Source: an uncultured Oscillospiraceae bacterium (GTDB lineage Bacteria > Bacillota > Clostridia > Oscillospirales > Oscillospiraceae). Taken from it: a stretch of DNA of 64,000 nucleotides. Below, piece by piece: positions 48,608-57,625 of this stretch. Positions within the stretch are counted from its first letter, which is position 1. Each line of letters opens with the position of its first letter. The stretch lies in assembly GCA_947629775.1 (NCBI GenBank), contig CANRFA010000007.1, positions 21,139 to 85,138 on the forward strand. The letters run 5' to 3'. Below the pieces are notes generated by a model, which did not search any database, was not told the DNA's origin, and saw only the letters and a list, made by a program, of their open reading frames with translations. A program made the translations under genes and the position numbers.

Positions 48608-49198
48608 ATGTACAAAAAACAGATGACAGCGCAGAAAATACTCTGCATGGCGGCTATCATCGTGGCAGCAGGACTCTTCCTCTATACCCTCGGCATCATG
48701 ACCGACCTGTATGATTGCCTCTACGATACCATGCGCAACACCAGGAACGTTTACGATACCGACGTGCCCGGCTCCATCGTGTACTACAACATGCAGGAGT
48801 TTAACAAATTCTTCCTGATGTACAGTATCGGGTTCATTCTTCTGGGCGCGCTCCTGTTCGTCACCAATACCCACACCCGCCGCCGCTACTACATCGGCAA
48901 CTATGTGGCGATCGGCCTGTATGCGGCGGCCAGCGTGGCCATCTCCGTGTTCGGCCACTACTACATCCAGATCTTCCGCGGGCAGTTCCTGCAGATCGAC
49001 TTCGCCGCTCTGGCGGAGCACGCCGAGATGTGGGGCACCGCCTACACGGAATCCACGTTCTGGTTTGACGTGCACTACCTGATTTTCGGACTGATGATTC
49101 TGGTCAGCGTTCTGCTGATCGCCAACGCGGTCTGGAAGATGAACCTCATGAAAGAAGAGCAGCAGCTGATTGAAGAGGGAAGGAGGGCTGCCACGTGA
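48608..49198 (+). CDS. Small membrane protein of unknown function (importer operon)
   Basis: A 196-residue protein with four hydrophobic helices (ILCMAAIIVAAGLFLYTLGIM, FFLMYSIGFILLGALLFV, IGNYVAIGLYAAASVAISVF, HYLIFGLMILVSVLLIANAVW) and a charged cytoplasmic tail. The loop between helices 1 and 2 is Tyr/Asp/Asn-rich (DLYDCLYDTMRNTRNVYD), as in a carbohydrate-facing surface. No known family recognised. The ATG at 48608 has GGAGG about 9 nt upstream. The next membrane gene starts at GTG overlapping its stop, indicating coupled synthesis of partner subunits. Confidence 0.8.
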   Translation: MYKKQMTAQKILCMAAIIVAAGLFLYTLGIMTDLYDCLYDTMRNTRNVYDTDVPGSIVYYNMQEFNKFFLMYSIGFILLGALLFVTNTHTRRRYYIGNYVAIGLYAAASVAISVFGHYYIQIFRGQFLQIDFAALAEHAEMWGTAYTESTFWFDVHYLIFGLMILVSVLLIANAVWKMNLMKEEQQLIEEGRRAAT

Positions 49199-49686
49199 AC
49201 GGCGACGATCGTGAAATCCGCCTCGACCGGATGCGCTATATCAAGAACACTTCTTCCGCGAATCTGACCTACCTGGGTATCCTGTTCGACGTCTTCTTCT
49301 TCGTGAATATCTACCGTTCGGACGTGGACACCTACTACTACAATATCCTCATCGGCATTTCGATTGTCTACAACCTGGTCTTCCTCCTGGCGGCGTTCCT
49401 GGCCTCGGAGGGAGCGAAGAACTACAAATCCGGCTATACCTGGCTGCTGGGAGGCCTGGGGATCGGGCAGATCATCCGTATCTTCATCATCCCCATGCGG
49501 GCCCACTCTGCGATGACCCTCGTGAACGGGGTCGAGACCCTGGTCATGCAGAACGGGCAGTTCTTCCGGGTGATCGCCTATCTGGTGATCTCCGGCGCCT
49601 GCCTGCTGGTCGCCGCCGCCATCAACTACAGGAAGTGCCACGAGCTCTCGGGGCATCTGAAGTCCCTTGGGCTCCAGGGCGCGTAA
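49195..49686 (+). CDS. Small membrane protein of unknown function (importer operon)
   Basis: A 163-residue protein with four hydrophobic helices (LTYLGILFDVFFFVNIY, NILIGISIVYNLVFLLAAFLA, YTWLLGGLGIGQIIRIFIIP, FFRVIAYLVISGACLLVAAAI). It starts at GTG within a GTGA overlap of the preceding stop, with GGAGG 8 nt upstream. The N-terminus (DREIRLDRMRYIKNTSSANLT) is hydrophilic. No known family is recognised. It is followed after 12 nt by the importer ATPase, so it probably belongs to the same complex. Confidence 0.8.
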   Translation: MNGDDREIRLDRMRYIKNTSSANLTYLGILFDVFFFVNIYRSDVDTYYYNILIGISIVYNLVFLLAAFLASEGAKNYKSGYTWLLGGLGIGQIIRIFIIPMRAHSAMTLVNGVETLVMQNGQFFRVIAYLVISGACLLVAAAINYRKCHELSGHLKSLGLQGA

Positions 49687-49698
49687 GGAGGGGAAGAC

Positions 49699-50772
49699 AT
49701 GGCAACAATCAGTATCCAGCACATGGATAAGATTTATGACAACAATGTCCAGGCCGTCTTCGACTTCAATCTGGATGTGAAGGATGGCGAGCTGATCGTT
49801 CTGGTCGGCCCCTCCGGCTGCGGCAAGTCCACCACCCTGCGCATGGTGGCGGGTCTGGAGGATATTTCCGCCGGCAAGCTTCTGCTGGACGGCAAGGATA
49901 TCACGCAGACCCCCGCCAAGGACCGGGATATGGCCATGGTCTTCCAGAGCTACGCCCTCTATGGGCACATGACAATCTATGAGAACATGGCGTTTTCCCT
50001 CACCCTGCGCAAGGAGAACCCCAACGTGATCCACAAGAAGGTGCTGGCGGCGGCCGAGGTCCTCGGTCTGACCAGCCAGCTGAACAAGAAGCCCGCCCAG
50101 CTTTCCGGCGGTCAGCGGCAGCGTGTCGCCATGGGGCGTTCCATCGTGCGTAACCCCAAGGTGTTCCTCTTCGACGAGCCTCTGTCCAACCTGGACGCCA
50201 AGCTGCGCGGCGCCACCCGGCGCGAGATTCTGCTGCTGCACAAGCGGCTGCAGGCCACCATGCTCTACGTTACCCACGACCAGACGGAAGCTCTGACCCT
50301 GGCGGACCGCATCGTCTGCATGTCCATGGGCCACGTCCAGCAGGTCGGAACGCCGCTCGAACTCTACGACGCTCCCGCGAATGTGTTCGTGGCCAGCTTC
50401 ATCGGCCTGCCGCCCATGAACTTCTACGACGTGCGGGTGAATGGCGATACCCTGACGGGGAAGGGCTTCCAGGTGGGGCTGACGCCTCAGGAGAAGGCCA
50501 CCCTCAGGGCTTACGCCGGCAAGGAGATTATCCTCGGCGTCCGTCCGGAGAATATCGTTCTGGGTCCCGACGTGAAGGTCACCGTGAACACCAACGAGAA
50601 CCTTGGCATGAACACTCTGGTTCACGGCTATGTCGCGGGCACGAAAGAGCGCATGACGGCCAAGCTCAAGGGCTGGAGCAGCAACAAGGCGGGCGATACC
50701 GTCTCCTTCTCCTTCAAGCGCAAGCACTTCTTCGACAAGGAGACCACAAACGCCATCAAGGAGGTTGAGTGA
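49699..50772 (+). CDS. Carbohydrate importer ATPase (MsmX/UgpC type)
   Basis: A 357-residue ABC ATPase with all motifs intact: Walker A GPSGCGKST (about 38-46), Q-loop MVFQSYALYGHMT, signature LSGGQRQRVAMGR, Walker B VFLFDEPLSNLDA and H-loop YVTHDQTEA. A C-terminal OB-fold regulatory domain follows (about 240-357). It energises import through the EAA loops of the two permeases. A second, similar ATPase is encoded at 55671, so the importer has a dedicated ATPase plus a possible general one. GGAGG precedes the ATG, and the next membrane gene overlaps its stop. Confidence 0.95.
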   Translation: MATISIQHMDKIYDNNVQAVFDFNLDVKDGELIVLVGPSGCGKSTTLRMVAGLEDISAGKLLLDGKDITQTPAKDRDMAMVFQSYALYGHMTIYENMAFSLTLRKENPNVIHKKVLAAAEVLGLTSQLNKKPAQLSGGQRQRVAMGRSIVRNPKVFLFDEPLSNLDAKLRGATRREILLLHKRLQATMLYVTHDQTEALTLADRIVCMSMGHVQQVGTPLELYDAPANVFVASFIGLPPMNFYDVRVNGDTLTGKGFQVGLTPQEKATLRAYAGKEIILGVRPENIVLGPDVKVTVNTNENLGMNTLVHGYVAGTKERMTAKLKGWSSNKAGDTVSFSFKRKHFFDKETTNAIKEVE

Positions 50773-51338
50773 CAGTGGAAAAGAAGAACCCCCGTGGACC
50801 GGCTGAGGCCTGGCGCAAGTTTCTGGTCTCCATCAAGCGCCGCCCGCAGATGATTCCGCTCGCCGCGCTGGTGGTCGCCTTCGTGTTTTACTCCTTCAAC
50901 CTGGCCTATTTCTCCGACACCACCGCGAAGATTCAGGGGCCTGGCATGGGACTGGCCGGTTTCGCGATCATGCTGTTTTCCATGCTTTCGTTCCTGTGCT
51001 TCCTGAACGCCTTCCCCTACCGGAAGAAGCCCAACATCCCCATGATCATCATCATGTTCGTCATGTTCGGCATCATCGCGTTCGCGGACATCTATTACTC
51101 CAACACCACCTACGCGGCGGTCGTCCGGGCGGACAACCCCATCGTGGTGGTGGACAGCACCAAATACATCATGTACGCGGAATGGTACTCCCGCATTCAC
51201 GTGCTGATTCTGGCCATCGCCGTCGTACTGATCGTTCTCCTGCCGGTTTACAGCAAGATGCTGCGTAAGATCAAGACCTCCATCGAAGTGGAAGGCAACG
51301 CCGATATGGGCGCCATCGACATCTCGGGCGAGGACTGA
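50769..51338 (+). CDS. Small membrane protein of unknown function (importer operon)
   Basis: A 189-residue protein with four hydrophobic helices (MIPLAALVVAFVFYSFNLAYF, GLAGFAIMLFSMLSFLCFL, IPMIIIMFVMFGIIAFADIYY, IHVLILAIAVVLIVLLPVY) and an acidic tail. The GTG at 50769 overlaps the ATPase stop (GTGA); a second in-frame GTG at 50775 has better spacing (10 nt) from AAGGAGG and is an alternative start. No known family is recognised. The loop before helix 4 is predicted outside (NTTYAAVVRADNPIVVVDST). Confidence 0.8.
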   Translation: MTVEKKNPRGPAEAWRKFLVSIKRRPQMIPLAALVVAFVFYSFNLAYFSDTTAKIQGPGMGLAGFAIMLFSMLSFLCFLNAFPYRKKPNIPMIIIMFVMFGIIAFADIYYSNTTYAAVVRADNPIVVVDSTKYIMYAEWYSRIHVLILAIAVVLIVLLPVYSKMLRKIKTSIEVEGNADMGAIDISGED

Positions 51339-51366
51339 TTCCAGGCGGGAACCGTACAAAAACATC

Positions 51367-51390
51367 CGGGGGGCCCGGAAGGGCCCCCCG
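51367..51390. other. Intercistronic stem-loop
   Basis: A perfect 10-bp stem CGGGGGGCCC / GGGCCCCCCG with loop GGAA, without a T-run, lies in the 71-nt gap before the next membrane gene. It is probably an attenuating or mRNA-processing element. Confidence 0.6.
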
Positions 51391-51409
51391 CAGGAAACAG
51401 GAGAAGCCT

Positions 51410-52060
51410 ATGAGCAGGAAGAAAGACAGATATGAAAAACCGGAGATCACAAAGCAGGCGGACTACTACAGGTTGAAGACGCAGGCGGTTCAGGACCTGG
51501 TTACGGCCGACGAATCCAATTCGCCGGAGGTCAGCCAGGCGGAGCTGAACGCGTATCGCTCCGGCCCGAAGATCATGGTGTCCGACTGGGTCAAAATGGC
51601 CTTCATCAAGTTCTGGTTCCCGGGAGCCGTATGTTTCTTCTTCATCTGGGGGCTGAGCAGCCAGATGGCGACTGAGCTGGACCTGCTGTTCGTGACCGGC
51701 ATGGCGCTGGGGATTGTGACAGACATGCTGACCAACAATGTGATCCGCTTTCTGGAGAAGACCCCCGGAGCCAACGACCGCTGGATGATGTTCCCCCGGA
51801 AGGGCTACATCACCTTTCCGCTGAATATTCTGTACGCCTACGTGGTTCTGTTTCTGGTTTACGGGCTCTATAACGGGATCAATCTGCTGGCGGTACGGAT
51901 TACGGGCCGGGCGGATGTGGTGTTTCTCGGTGTGGAGCCGGTGCTCTTTGGCCTGTTCTATATGGGCTTTGATACGCTGCTGATCGGTCTGAAGCATCTG
52001 GTGGTCCGCCTGATACACGGCGCAGCCGGGAAAGCGGTCCGTCAGGGAGGACAGACATGA
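51410..52060 (+). CDS. Small membrane protein of unknown function (importer operon, fifth)
   Basis: A 216-residue protein. A hydrophilic N-terminus of about 60 residues is followed by four hydrophobic helices (FIKFWFPGAVCFFFIWGL, LDLLFVTGMALGIVTDMLT, FPLNILYAYVVLFLVYGLYN, VEPVLFGLFYMGFDTLLIGL). No known family is recognised. CAGGAG precedes the ATG. Its stop overlaps the start of the GH28 gene (ATGA), so it is translationally coupled to the pectin hydrolase, tying this membrane set to oligogalacturonide use. Confidence 0.8.
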   Translation: MSRKKDRYEKPEITKQADYYRLKTQAVQDLVTADESNSPEVSQAELNAYRSGPKIMVSDWVKMAFIKFWFPGAVCFFFIWGLSSQMATELDLLFVTGMALGIVTDMLTNNVIRFLEKTPGANDRWMMFPRKGYITFPLNILYAYVVLFLVYGLYNGINLLAVRITGRADVVFLGVEPVLFGLFYMGFDTLLIGLKHLVVRLIHGAAGKAVRQGGQT

Positions 52061-53625
52061 TTCATCTGGTATACACAGGCAGCAGCTCCGCCTGCTTTGA
52101 GCTGGAAAACACCCAGCCCTATTACGCCCCGGAACCTTATACGGTGTGGCTGGACGGGGAAGAGCGGCTGCGGGGAGATACCAATATCTTCTCACTCTTC
52201 GATCTGAAGCCCTCGACCCAGTATTTCCTGACCATCCGCCGGGACTCCGGGCGGGAGAGCATGATGCAGTTTCGCACTGCGGCGGAAACCTGCTGCGTCA
52301 GCGTAAAGGACTTTGGAGCGACGGGCGACGGCGTCCGCGAGGATACCGGCGCCATTCAGGCAGCCATCAGTTTTCTGCCCGCCGGCAGCCGGCTGTATTT
52401 CCCGCCGGGGACCTATCTGACCCTTCCGCTGGCCCTGAAAAGCCATATCACACTGGAGCTGGCGGAGGGAGCGGTTATTCTGGGCTCCACGGACCGGGAC
52501 CGTTATCCCATCGTGCCCGGTGTGGCGTCGGATACGGACGGTGATGGGGAGATCCCCCTGGCGGGTTTCGAGGGCAACGAAATGCCCTCCTACCAGTCCC
52601 TGCTTCAGGCCTCCTACGCGGAGGATATCTCCATTGTGGGGCGGGGTCGTATTGATGGAAACGGAGAGAACGGAGACTGGTGGACGGATTTTGAGTCCTT
52701 CCCGGCTGCCCGGCCCCGGGTGCTGTTTTTCAACCGCTGCCGGAATGTGAACATCCACGGCGTGACGGTATGCAACGGCCCGTCCTGGCACATCCATCCG
52801 TTCTTCTCTCAGAACATAAGTATCTTTCACTGTTTTATCACCGCGCCGAAGGTCAGTCCCAATACGGACGGCTTCAACCCGGAAAGCTGCGACGGGGTAA
52901 ATGTCATCGGCTGCCGGTTCTCCACTGGCGACGACTGTATCGCCATCAAGTCCGGCAAGATCGAGATGGGGCGTAAATACCGGAAGCCCGCTTCCCGTCA
53001 TATCATCCGCAACTGCCTGATGGAGTTCGGGCATGGAGCGGTTACGCTGGGCAGCGAACTGGCTGGTGGCGTACGGGATCTGAGTGTGACCCAATGCTGG
53101 TTCCGCGCGACGGATCGGGGCCTGCGCATCAAGTCCCGCCGGGGGCGCGGAAGGGACTGCGTGGTGACCCACGTGCAGTTTGACAACATCCGCATGGAGC
53201 GGGTGCTGACCCCCATCGTGATCAACATGTGGTACAACTGCTGCGACCCGGACCGCTTTACGGAGTACGTGTGGTCCCGGGAGAAACTGCCGGTTGACGA
53301 GCGTACGCCTGTCATGGGGGCATTCGCCTTCCGCAACATGGTCTGTACGGACGCGGAGGTGGCGGCCTGCTATATCGACGGACTGCCGGAGAGCCCCATT
53401 GAGGAGGTCATCCTGGAAAACATCCGCGTCTCGTTTGCAAAGGACGCCAGGCCCGGCATCCCGGCCATGCAGAACTTCGCTGAGGAGCGCTGCCGGCTGG
53501 GGTTCTACCTGGACAACGTGCAGAAGATCCGCATCCGGCACGCGAACCTGGAGGGCGCAGAGGGTGGCAATCTGCTGGCGGAGCACTATGATAACCTGAT
53601 TACAGAAGGGTTTGAGGTGGATTGA
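52057..53625 (+). CDS. Glycoside hydrolase family 28 (polygalacturonase-type), cytoplasmic
   Basis: A 522-residue GH28 enzyme. An N-terminal beta-sandwich (about 1-80, fibronectin-like) precedes the right-handed beta-helix. All catalytic signatures are present: SPNTDGFNPES, STGDDCIAIKSG, FGHGAVTLGSE and GLRIKSRRGRG. There is no signal peptide, so it should act on imported oligogalacturonides as an exo-type enzyme; attack on rhamnogalacturonan or xylogalacturonan fragments is also possible. It overlaps the upstream membrane gene (ATGA) and the downstream GH105 gene (TTGA). Confidence 0.92.
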   Translation: MIHLVYTGSSSACFELENTQPYYAPEPYTVWLDGEERLRGDTNIFSLFDLKPSTQYFLTIRRDSGRESMMQFRTAAETCCVSVKDFGATGDGVREDTGAIQAAISFLPAGSRLYFPPGTYLTLPLALKSHITLELAEGAVILGSTDRDRYPIVPGVASDTDGDGEIPLAGFEGNEMPSYQSLLQASYAEDISIVGRGRIDGNGENGDWWTDFESFPAARPRVLFFNRCRNVNIHGVTVCNGPSWHIHPFFSQNISIFHCFITAPKVSPNTDGFNPESCDGVNVIGCRFSTGDDCIAIKSGKIEMGRKYRKPASRHIIRNCLMEFGHGAVTLGSELAGGVRDLSVTQCWFRATDRGLRIKSRRGRGRDCVVTHVQFDNIRMERVLTPIVINMWYNCCDPDRFTEYVWSREKLPVDERTPVMGAFAFRNMVCTDAEVAACYIDGLPESPIEEVILENIRVSFAKDARPGIPAMQNFAEERCRLGFYLDNVQKIRIRHANLEGAEGGNLLAEHYDNLITEGFEVD

Positions 53626-54755
53626 ACGACTACGGAAGAATAGACTCCTACATCCGGCGGCTTGTGGAGGAATCCGGTCCTGAGCGCACGGCGTGGAATC
53701 TGGAGCGGATCCGGGACGGGAAGCCGACCACCTGGAACTACATCGACGGCTGCATGATCACATGCCTGCTGGAGATGGCCCGCATTACGGGCGAGGAGGG
53801 GTACTTCACCTTCTCGGAACAGTTCATCGACGCCTTTATCGGCGAAGACGGGACAATCCGAACCTTCCAGGGGGAGAAGTACAACCTGGACGATATCAAC
53901 GAGGGCCGGGTGCTGTTTGAGCTGTACGCCCGTACAGGCAAGGAAAAATACCGCCTGGCGGCGGACCGGCTGTGGGCGCAGCTGGAGAAGCACCCCCGCA
54001 CCTTTGAAGGCAGCTTCTGGCACAAGGCCATCTATCCCAATCAGGTCTGGCTGGATGGCATCTACATGGCGCAGCCGTTCCGGGCCCTGTACGCCACCAC
54101 CTTTGGCAACGGCGATGTCTCGGACATCGTGGCGCAGATCCGCACGGTACGGGAGCGGATGCGCTCTCCGGAGACGGGGCTGTATTACCACGGGTACGAC
54201 GCTTCCCGGAAGGCCTTCTGGGCGGATCCGGAGAGCGGCTGCTCCCGGAACTACTGGCTGCGTTCTCTGGGCTGGTTCGCCGTCGCGCTGGCGGATCTGC
54301 TGGAAATCGTACCGGAAGGAGAAGCCAGAAACGAACTGGCGGACATCTTTACCGGCCTGATGACTTCGGCGGACCGCTATGCGGATCCGGAGACCGGCCT
54401 CTACTGGCAGGTTCCGGACCAGGGCGGACGGCCGGGAAACTATCTGGAAACCAGCGGAAGCGCCATGATGGCCTATGCCATGCTGAAAGGAGCCCGTCTG
54501 GGATTCCTGGACAGCGAATATGCCGCCAAAGGCCGGAAGACCTTTGACGGCATCATGGGACGCTATCTGACCTTTACGGATCACGGGCTCAACCTGGGCG
54601 GCATCTGCCTGGTGGCAGGCCTGGGACCGGAAAACAACCGGCGCCGGGATGGTTCCTATGAGTACTACATCTCGGAGCCGGTGGTGGAGAACGACGCCAA
54701 AGGCGTGGCTCCGTTTGTGCTGGCCTACACGGAGATCAGGCGGCTTACAGCATGA
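53622..54755 (+). CDS. Unsaturated rhamnogalacturonyl/uronyl hydrolase (GH105, YteR-like)
   Basis: A 377-residue (alpha/alpha)6-barrel protein. Family motifs are WNYIDGCMITCLLEMA, the region of the catalytic aspartate NQVWLDGIYMAQPF (about residue 143) and NYWLRSLGWFAVALADLLE. It removes the 4,5-unsaturated uronic acid produced by pectate or rhamnogalacturonan lyases, releasing the precursor for KduI. It is cytoplasmic, with no signal peptide. Translation starts at a TTG inside the preceding gene's stop overlap (TTGA), so it depends on coupling. Its 3' end overlaps the convergent AraC gene by 11 bp. Confidence 0.92.
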   Translation: MNDYGRIDSYIRRLVEESGPERTAWNLERIRDGKPTTWNYIDGCMITCLLEMARITGEEGYFTFSEQFIDAFIGEDGTIRTFQGEKYNLDDINEGRVLFELYARTGKEKYRLAADRLWAQLEKHPRTFEGSFWHKAIYPNQVWLDGIYMAQPFRALYATTFGNGDVSDIVAQIRTVRERMRSPETGLYYHGYDASRKAFWADPESGCSRNYWLRSLGWFAVALADLLEIVPEGEARNELADIFTGLMTSADRYADPETGLYWQVPDQGGRPGNYLETSGSAMMAYAMLKGARLGFLDSEYAAKGRKTFDGIMGRYLTFTDHGLNLGGICLVAGLGPENNRRRDGSYEYYISEPVVENDAKGVAPFVLAYTEIRRLTA

Positions 54756-55524
54756 TTTTCATGCGATCCGAGTCTGTAATGGGAGGATCGAGATTCTCGG
54801 GGACGTACTGGCTGGGGGGAACTCCGTATCTCTTTTTGAACAGCCGGGAGAAATAGAGGGGATTGCTGAATCCGCACAGAAGTGCGGTCTCGGAAATATT
54901 CCGCTTGTCGTAGAACGTGGCGAGAGTCCGGGCGGCACATTCCAGACGCTTTTCCGTCATGTACTGGTGAGGCGTCAGCCCGGTTTCCTTTTTGAAAATC
55001 CGGATCAGGTATTCGGAGGAGAAGGGGAGCGTCTGCAGATAGGCGTTCAGATCAAAGCTGCAATCCGGGTAGCTGTGAAGAATCTGATTGGTGATATTCT
55101 GTACCATGTCGCTGTAGGACCGTTCGGGCTGTTTGAGGGCTACGGAAGTGGCGATCAGCTGGCCGTAAATGGGGAGCAGCGCGACAGATTCAGCGGACCC
55201 TTCCGAGTAGTAGTAGTGGGCCGCAGCGAACGCATTGCGGAGGCAGCCGTTCCGATCGGCGGGAATGATCTGAGGTTCCGTGCTGGTCAGGGTTGCTTCC
55301 CCCAGATTGATGTGATAGTTGGTGAATCCCTCCACGCTCCGATTGGAGTGGGGAAGGAAAGGCGGAATGATTGCTACATCGTTTGCGCCATAATCCAGCT
55401 GGTGATCGTCAAAGATCATCGTACCGGTGCCGCTGGTGCAGTAGATCAGTTCCCAGGAACTGTGGGTATGCCGGGAGACCGTGGTCGTAAGGGCGTGTTT
55501 GCCCACATAAAGGATCTGGTTCAT
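54745..55524 (-). CDS. AraC-family transcriptional regulator
   Basis: A 259-residue regulator with an N-terminal cupin-type sensor domain (HTHSSWELIYCTSGTGTMIF, IIPPFLPHSNRS) and a C-terminal double helix-turn-helix (FSSEYLIRIFKKETGLTPHQ, then ISETALLCGFSNPLYFSRLF). It probably activates the adjacent uronate or oligosaccharide genes on binding a pectin-derived sugar. The ATG follows GGGGGAAA. It lies between the importer operon and the kdu-uxa operon and has its own promoter divergent from the latter. The broken regulator at 22.5-23.3 kb has a similar sensor domain. Confidence 0.93.
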   Translation of the reverse strand: MNQILYVGKHALTTTVSRHTHSSWELIYCTSGTGTMIFDDHQLDYGANDVAIIPPFLPHSNRSVEGFTNYHINLGEATLTSTEPQIIPADRNGCLRNAFAAAHYYYSEGSAESVALLPIYGQLIATSVALKQPERSYSDMVQNITNQILHSYPDCSFDLNAYLQTLPFSSEYLIRIFKKETGLTPHQYMTEKRLECAARTLATFYDKRNISETALLCGFSNPLYFSRLFKKRYGVPPSQYVPENLDPPITDSDRMKIML

Positions 55525-55558
55525 GCTGGTTTCCCCCTGTTCTGAGAAAGCATGCCCT

Positions 55559-55587
55559 ATTTTATCAGATCGGATCGGTTTTGTCTA
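55559..55587 (-). promoter_or_regulatory. Promoter of the AraC regulator
   Basis: On the minus strand TAGACA, a 17-nt spacer and TAAAAT. I find no clear plus-strand promoter for the kdu-uxa operon in the 147-bp gap, as expected if it needs an activator. Confidence 0.65.
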
Positions 55588-55670
55588 TTGTTTTTTTCGT
55601 CTTCCGCACCAGGTCGATGGCGGTTCTTCCGGGAACACCATCGAACACACTTGTAAGGAGGCAGAAGCTC

Positions 55671-56747
55671 ATGTCATATCTGACCCTGAAGGATATCAAC
55701 AAGATTTATCCGAACGGATATCACGCCGTTCACAATTTCAACCTTACCATCGAAAAGGGTGAGTTCATCGTTTTCGTCGGCCCCTCGGGCTGCGGAAAGT
55801 CCACCACCCTTCGTATGATCGCCGGACTGGAGGATATTTCCAACGGCGAGTTTCTGATCAACGACAAACGTGCCAATGAAATGGGACCCCGTGAGAGGGG
55901 CGTGGCCATGGTCTTCCAGAGCTACGCGCTCTATCCTCAGATGACCGTCTTTGACAACATCGCCTTCGGTCTTACCCTGCAGGGCGTGGACGAAGAAGTC
56001 ATCGAGGAGAAGGTGAAAAAGACGGCGGCCATTCTGGGTCTGACCGACTACCTGGACCGGCTTCCCAGGGCGCTTTCCGGCGGCCAGCGGCAGCGTGTCG
56101 CCATCGGCCGGGCCATCATCCGCAAGGTGGGCATCTTCCTGATGGACGAGCCCCTCTCCAACCTGGACGCCAAGCAGCGCGTTACCATGCGCTCGGAGAT
56201 CGCCCAGATCCATCGTCAGACCGGCGCCACGACCATCTACGTTACCCACGACCAGACGGAAGCCATGACGCTGGCGGACCGGATTGTGGTCATGAAGGAC
56301 GGGTATGTCCAGCAGATCGGCACGCCGTACGAGCTGTACTACCAGCCGGTGAACGTCTTTGTGGCCGGCTTCATCGGCGAGCCTCCCATGAACTTCATCC
56401 GGGGACACGTCAAAGGCGGAAAGATGCAGTTCGGCAATAATACCCTGGATGTGGCGGCGAAGCTGGGCAACCGGGCGAAACAGTACGAGGGGAAGGAGAT
56501 TGTCTTCGGTTTCCGTCCCGAATCCATCGAGCTGGGCTCTCAGCCGAAGAGCCATGTGGTGAAGGCGGAAGTGGAGCTCACGGAGATGCTGGGCGACAAC
56601 ACCAACGTGTACATCACCTCCCGGAACGAGAAGGCTATCCTCAAAGTGGATCCCCACGACACTCCGGAAATCGACAGCACCATTGTGTTCTCCATCCCCT
56701 ATGACAGTGTGTACCTCTTTGACGGAGAGACGGAGAACGTAATCTGA
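55671..56747 (+). CDS. Carbohydrate importer ATPase (MsmX/UgpC type), second copy
   Basis: A 358-residue ABC ATPase: Walker A GPSGCGKST, Q-loop MVFQSYALYPQMT, signature LSGGQRQRVAIGR, Walker B IFLMDEPLSNLDA, H-loop YVTHDQTEA, and a C-terminal OB-fold domain. Closely similar to the ATPase at 49699 but with no permease or binding protein beside it. It may serve several importers, as MsmX does in Bacillus. I start it at ATG 55671 (MSYLTLKDINKIY) with AAGGAGG about 10 nt upstream; the track's 30 extra residues are leader. It heads the kdu-uxa operon. Confidence 0.94.
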   Translation: MSYLTLKDINKIYPNGYHAVHNFNLTIEKGEFIVFVGPSGCGKSTTLRMIAGLEDISNGEFLINDKRANEMGPRERGVAMVFQSYALYPQMTVFDNIAFGLTLQGVDEEVIEEKVKKTAAILGLTDYLDRLPRALSGGQRQRVAIGRAIIRKVGIFLMDEPLSNLDAKQRVTMRSEIAQIHRQTGATTIYVTHDQTEAMTLADRIVVMKDGYVQQIGTPYELYYQPVNVFVAGFIGEPPMNFIRGHVKGGKMQFGNNTLDVAAKLGNRAKQYEGKEIVFGFRPESIELGSQPKSHVVKAEVELTEMLGDNTNVYITSRNEKAILKVDPHDTPEIDSTIVFSIPYDSVYLFDGETENVI

Positions 56748-56769
56748 TTTTTGCGGAAGGAGCATGTAT

Positions 56770-57612
56770 ATGGATATTCGCTATTCGGCAAATCCTGAGG
56801 ACGTAAAGCGCTATACGACAGAAGAGCTGCGTCGCGAATTTCTGATCACGGATCTCTACGTACCGGACACGGTCAAAGCGACCTACTCCCACGTAGACCG
56901 TATGGTCGTTATGGGAATCATGCCGGTCAAGGAAGTCCTCCCCATCGACAAGGGTATCAATGTCTGGGAGAATTTCGGTACTTCCTTCTTCTTTGAGCGC
57001 CGGGAAGCCGGGGTGTTCAACCTGGGCGGAAAGGGGTTCATCGAGGCCGATGGCGTGCGCTATGATCTGGGGTACGAGGATTGTCTTTACATCACAAGGG
57101 GGACAAAGCAGGTTACCTTCGGCAGTGTGAAAGAAGAGGAACCCGCAAAATTCTATCTGGTCTCCAGCCCCGCGCACAAGAGCTGCAAAACCACGCTGCT
57201 GACCTTCGAACAGGCCAATCATCGGCCCTGCGGAGAGGCGGAGAATTCCAATCAGCGCGTGATCAATCAGTTCATTCATCCGGATGTTCTGGAGACCTGT
57301 CAGCTCTCCATGGGGTTGACGCAGCTCTCTCCCGGCAGCGTGTGGAACACCATGCCGAGCCATACACACGAGCGCAGGATGGAAGTATATACCTACTTTG
57401 AGATCCCGGAAGATCAGGTAGTCATCCATCTGATGGGCCAGCCCAAGGAAACCCGTCATCTGATCATGCAGAACTATGACGCGGTGATCTCCCCTTCCTG
57501 GTCCATTCACAGCGGATGCGGAACCTCCAACTATACGTTTATCTGGGCCATGGCGGGCGAGAATCTGGCCTTCGACGACATGGATAACCTGAAGCCCTGT
57601 GAGCTGAAATAA
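56770..57612 (+). CDS. kduI: 5-keto-4-deoxyuronate isomerase
   Basis: A 280-residue KduI beta-barrel (cupin) isomerase that converts 5-keto-4-deoxyuronate to 2,5-diketo-3-deoxygluconate in pectin catabolism. The zinc-binding region is visible as MPSHTHERRMEVYTYF, with later ligands near SIHSGCGTSNYTFIW. Length is normal for the family. I start it at ATG 56770 with GAAGGAG 8 nt upstream; the ATG at 56764 sits almost on that site. It is 22 nt after the ATPase gene and 13 nt before kduD, and it takes the unsaturated uronate released by the GH105. Confidence 0.95.
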   Translation: MDIRYSANPEDVKRYTTEELRREFLITDLYVPDTVKATYSHVDRMVVMGIMPVKEVLPIDKGINVWENFGTSFFFERREAGVFNLGGKGFIEADGVRYDLGYEDCLYITRGTKQVTFGSVKEEEPAKFYLVSSPAHKSCKTTLLTFEQANHRPCGEAENSNQRVINQFIHPDVLETCQLSMGLTQLSPGSVWNTMPSHTHERRMEVYTYFEIPEDQVVIHLMGQPKETRHLIMQNYDAVISPSWSIHSGCGTSNYTFIWAMAGENLAFDDMDNLKPCELK

Positions 57613-57625
57613 GGAGGTTTTCGTT

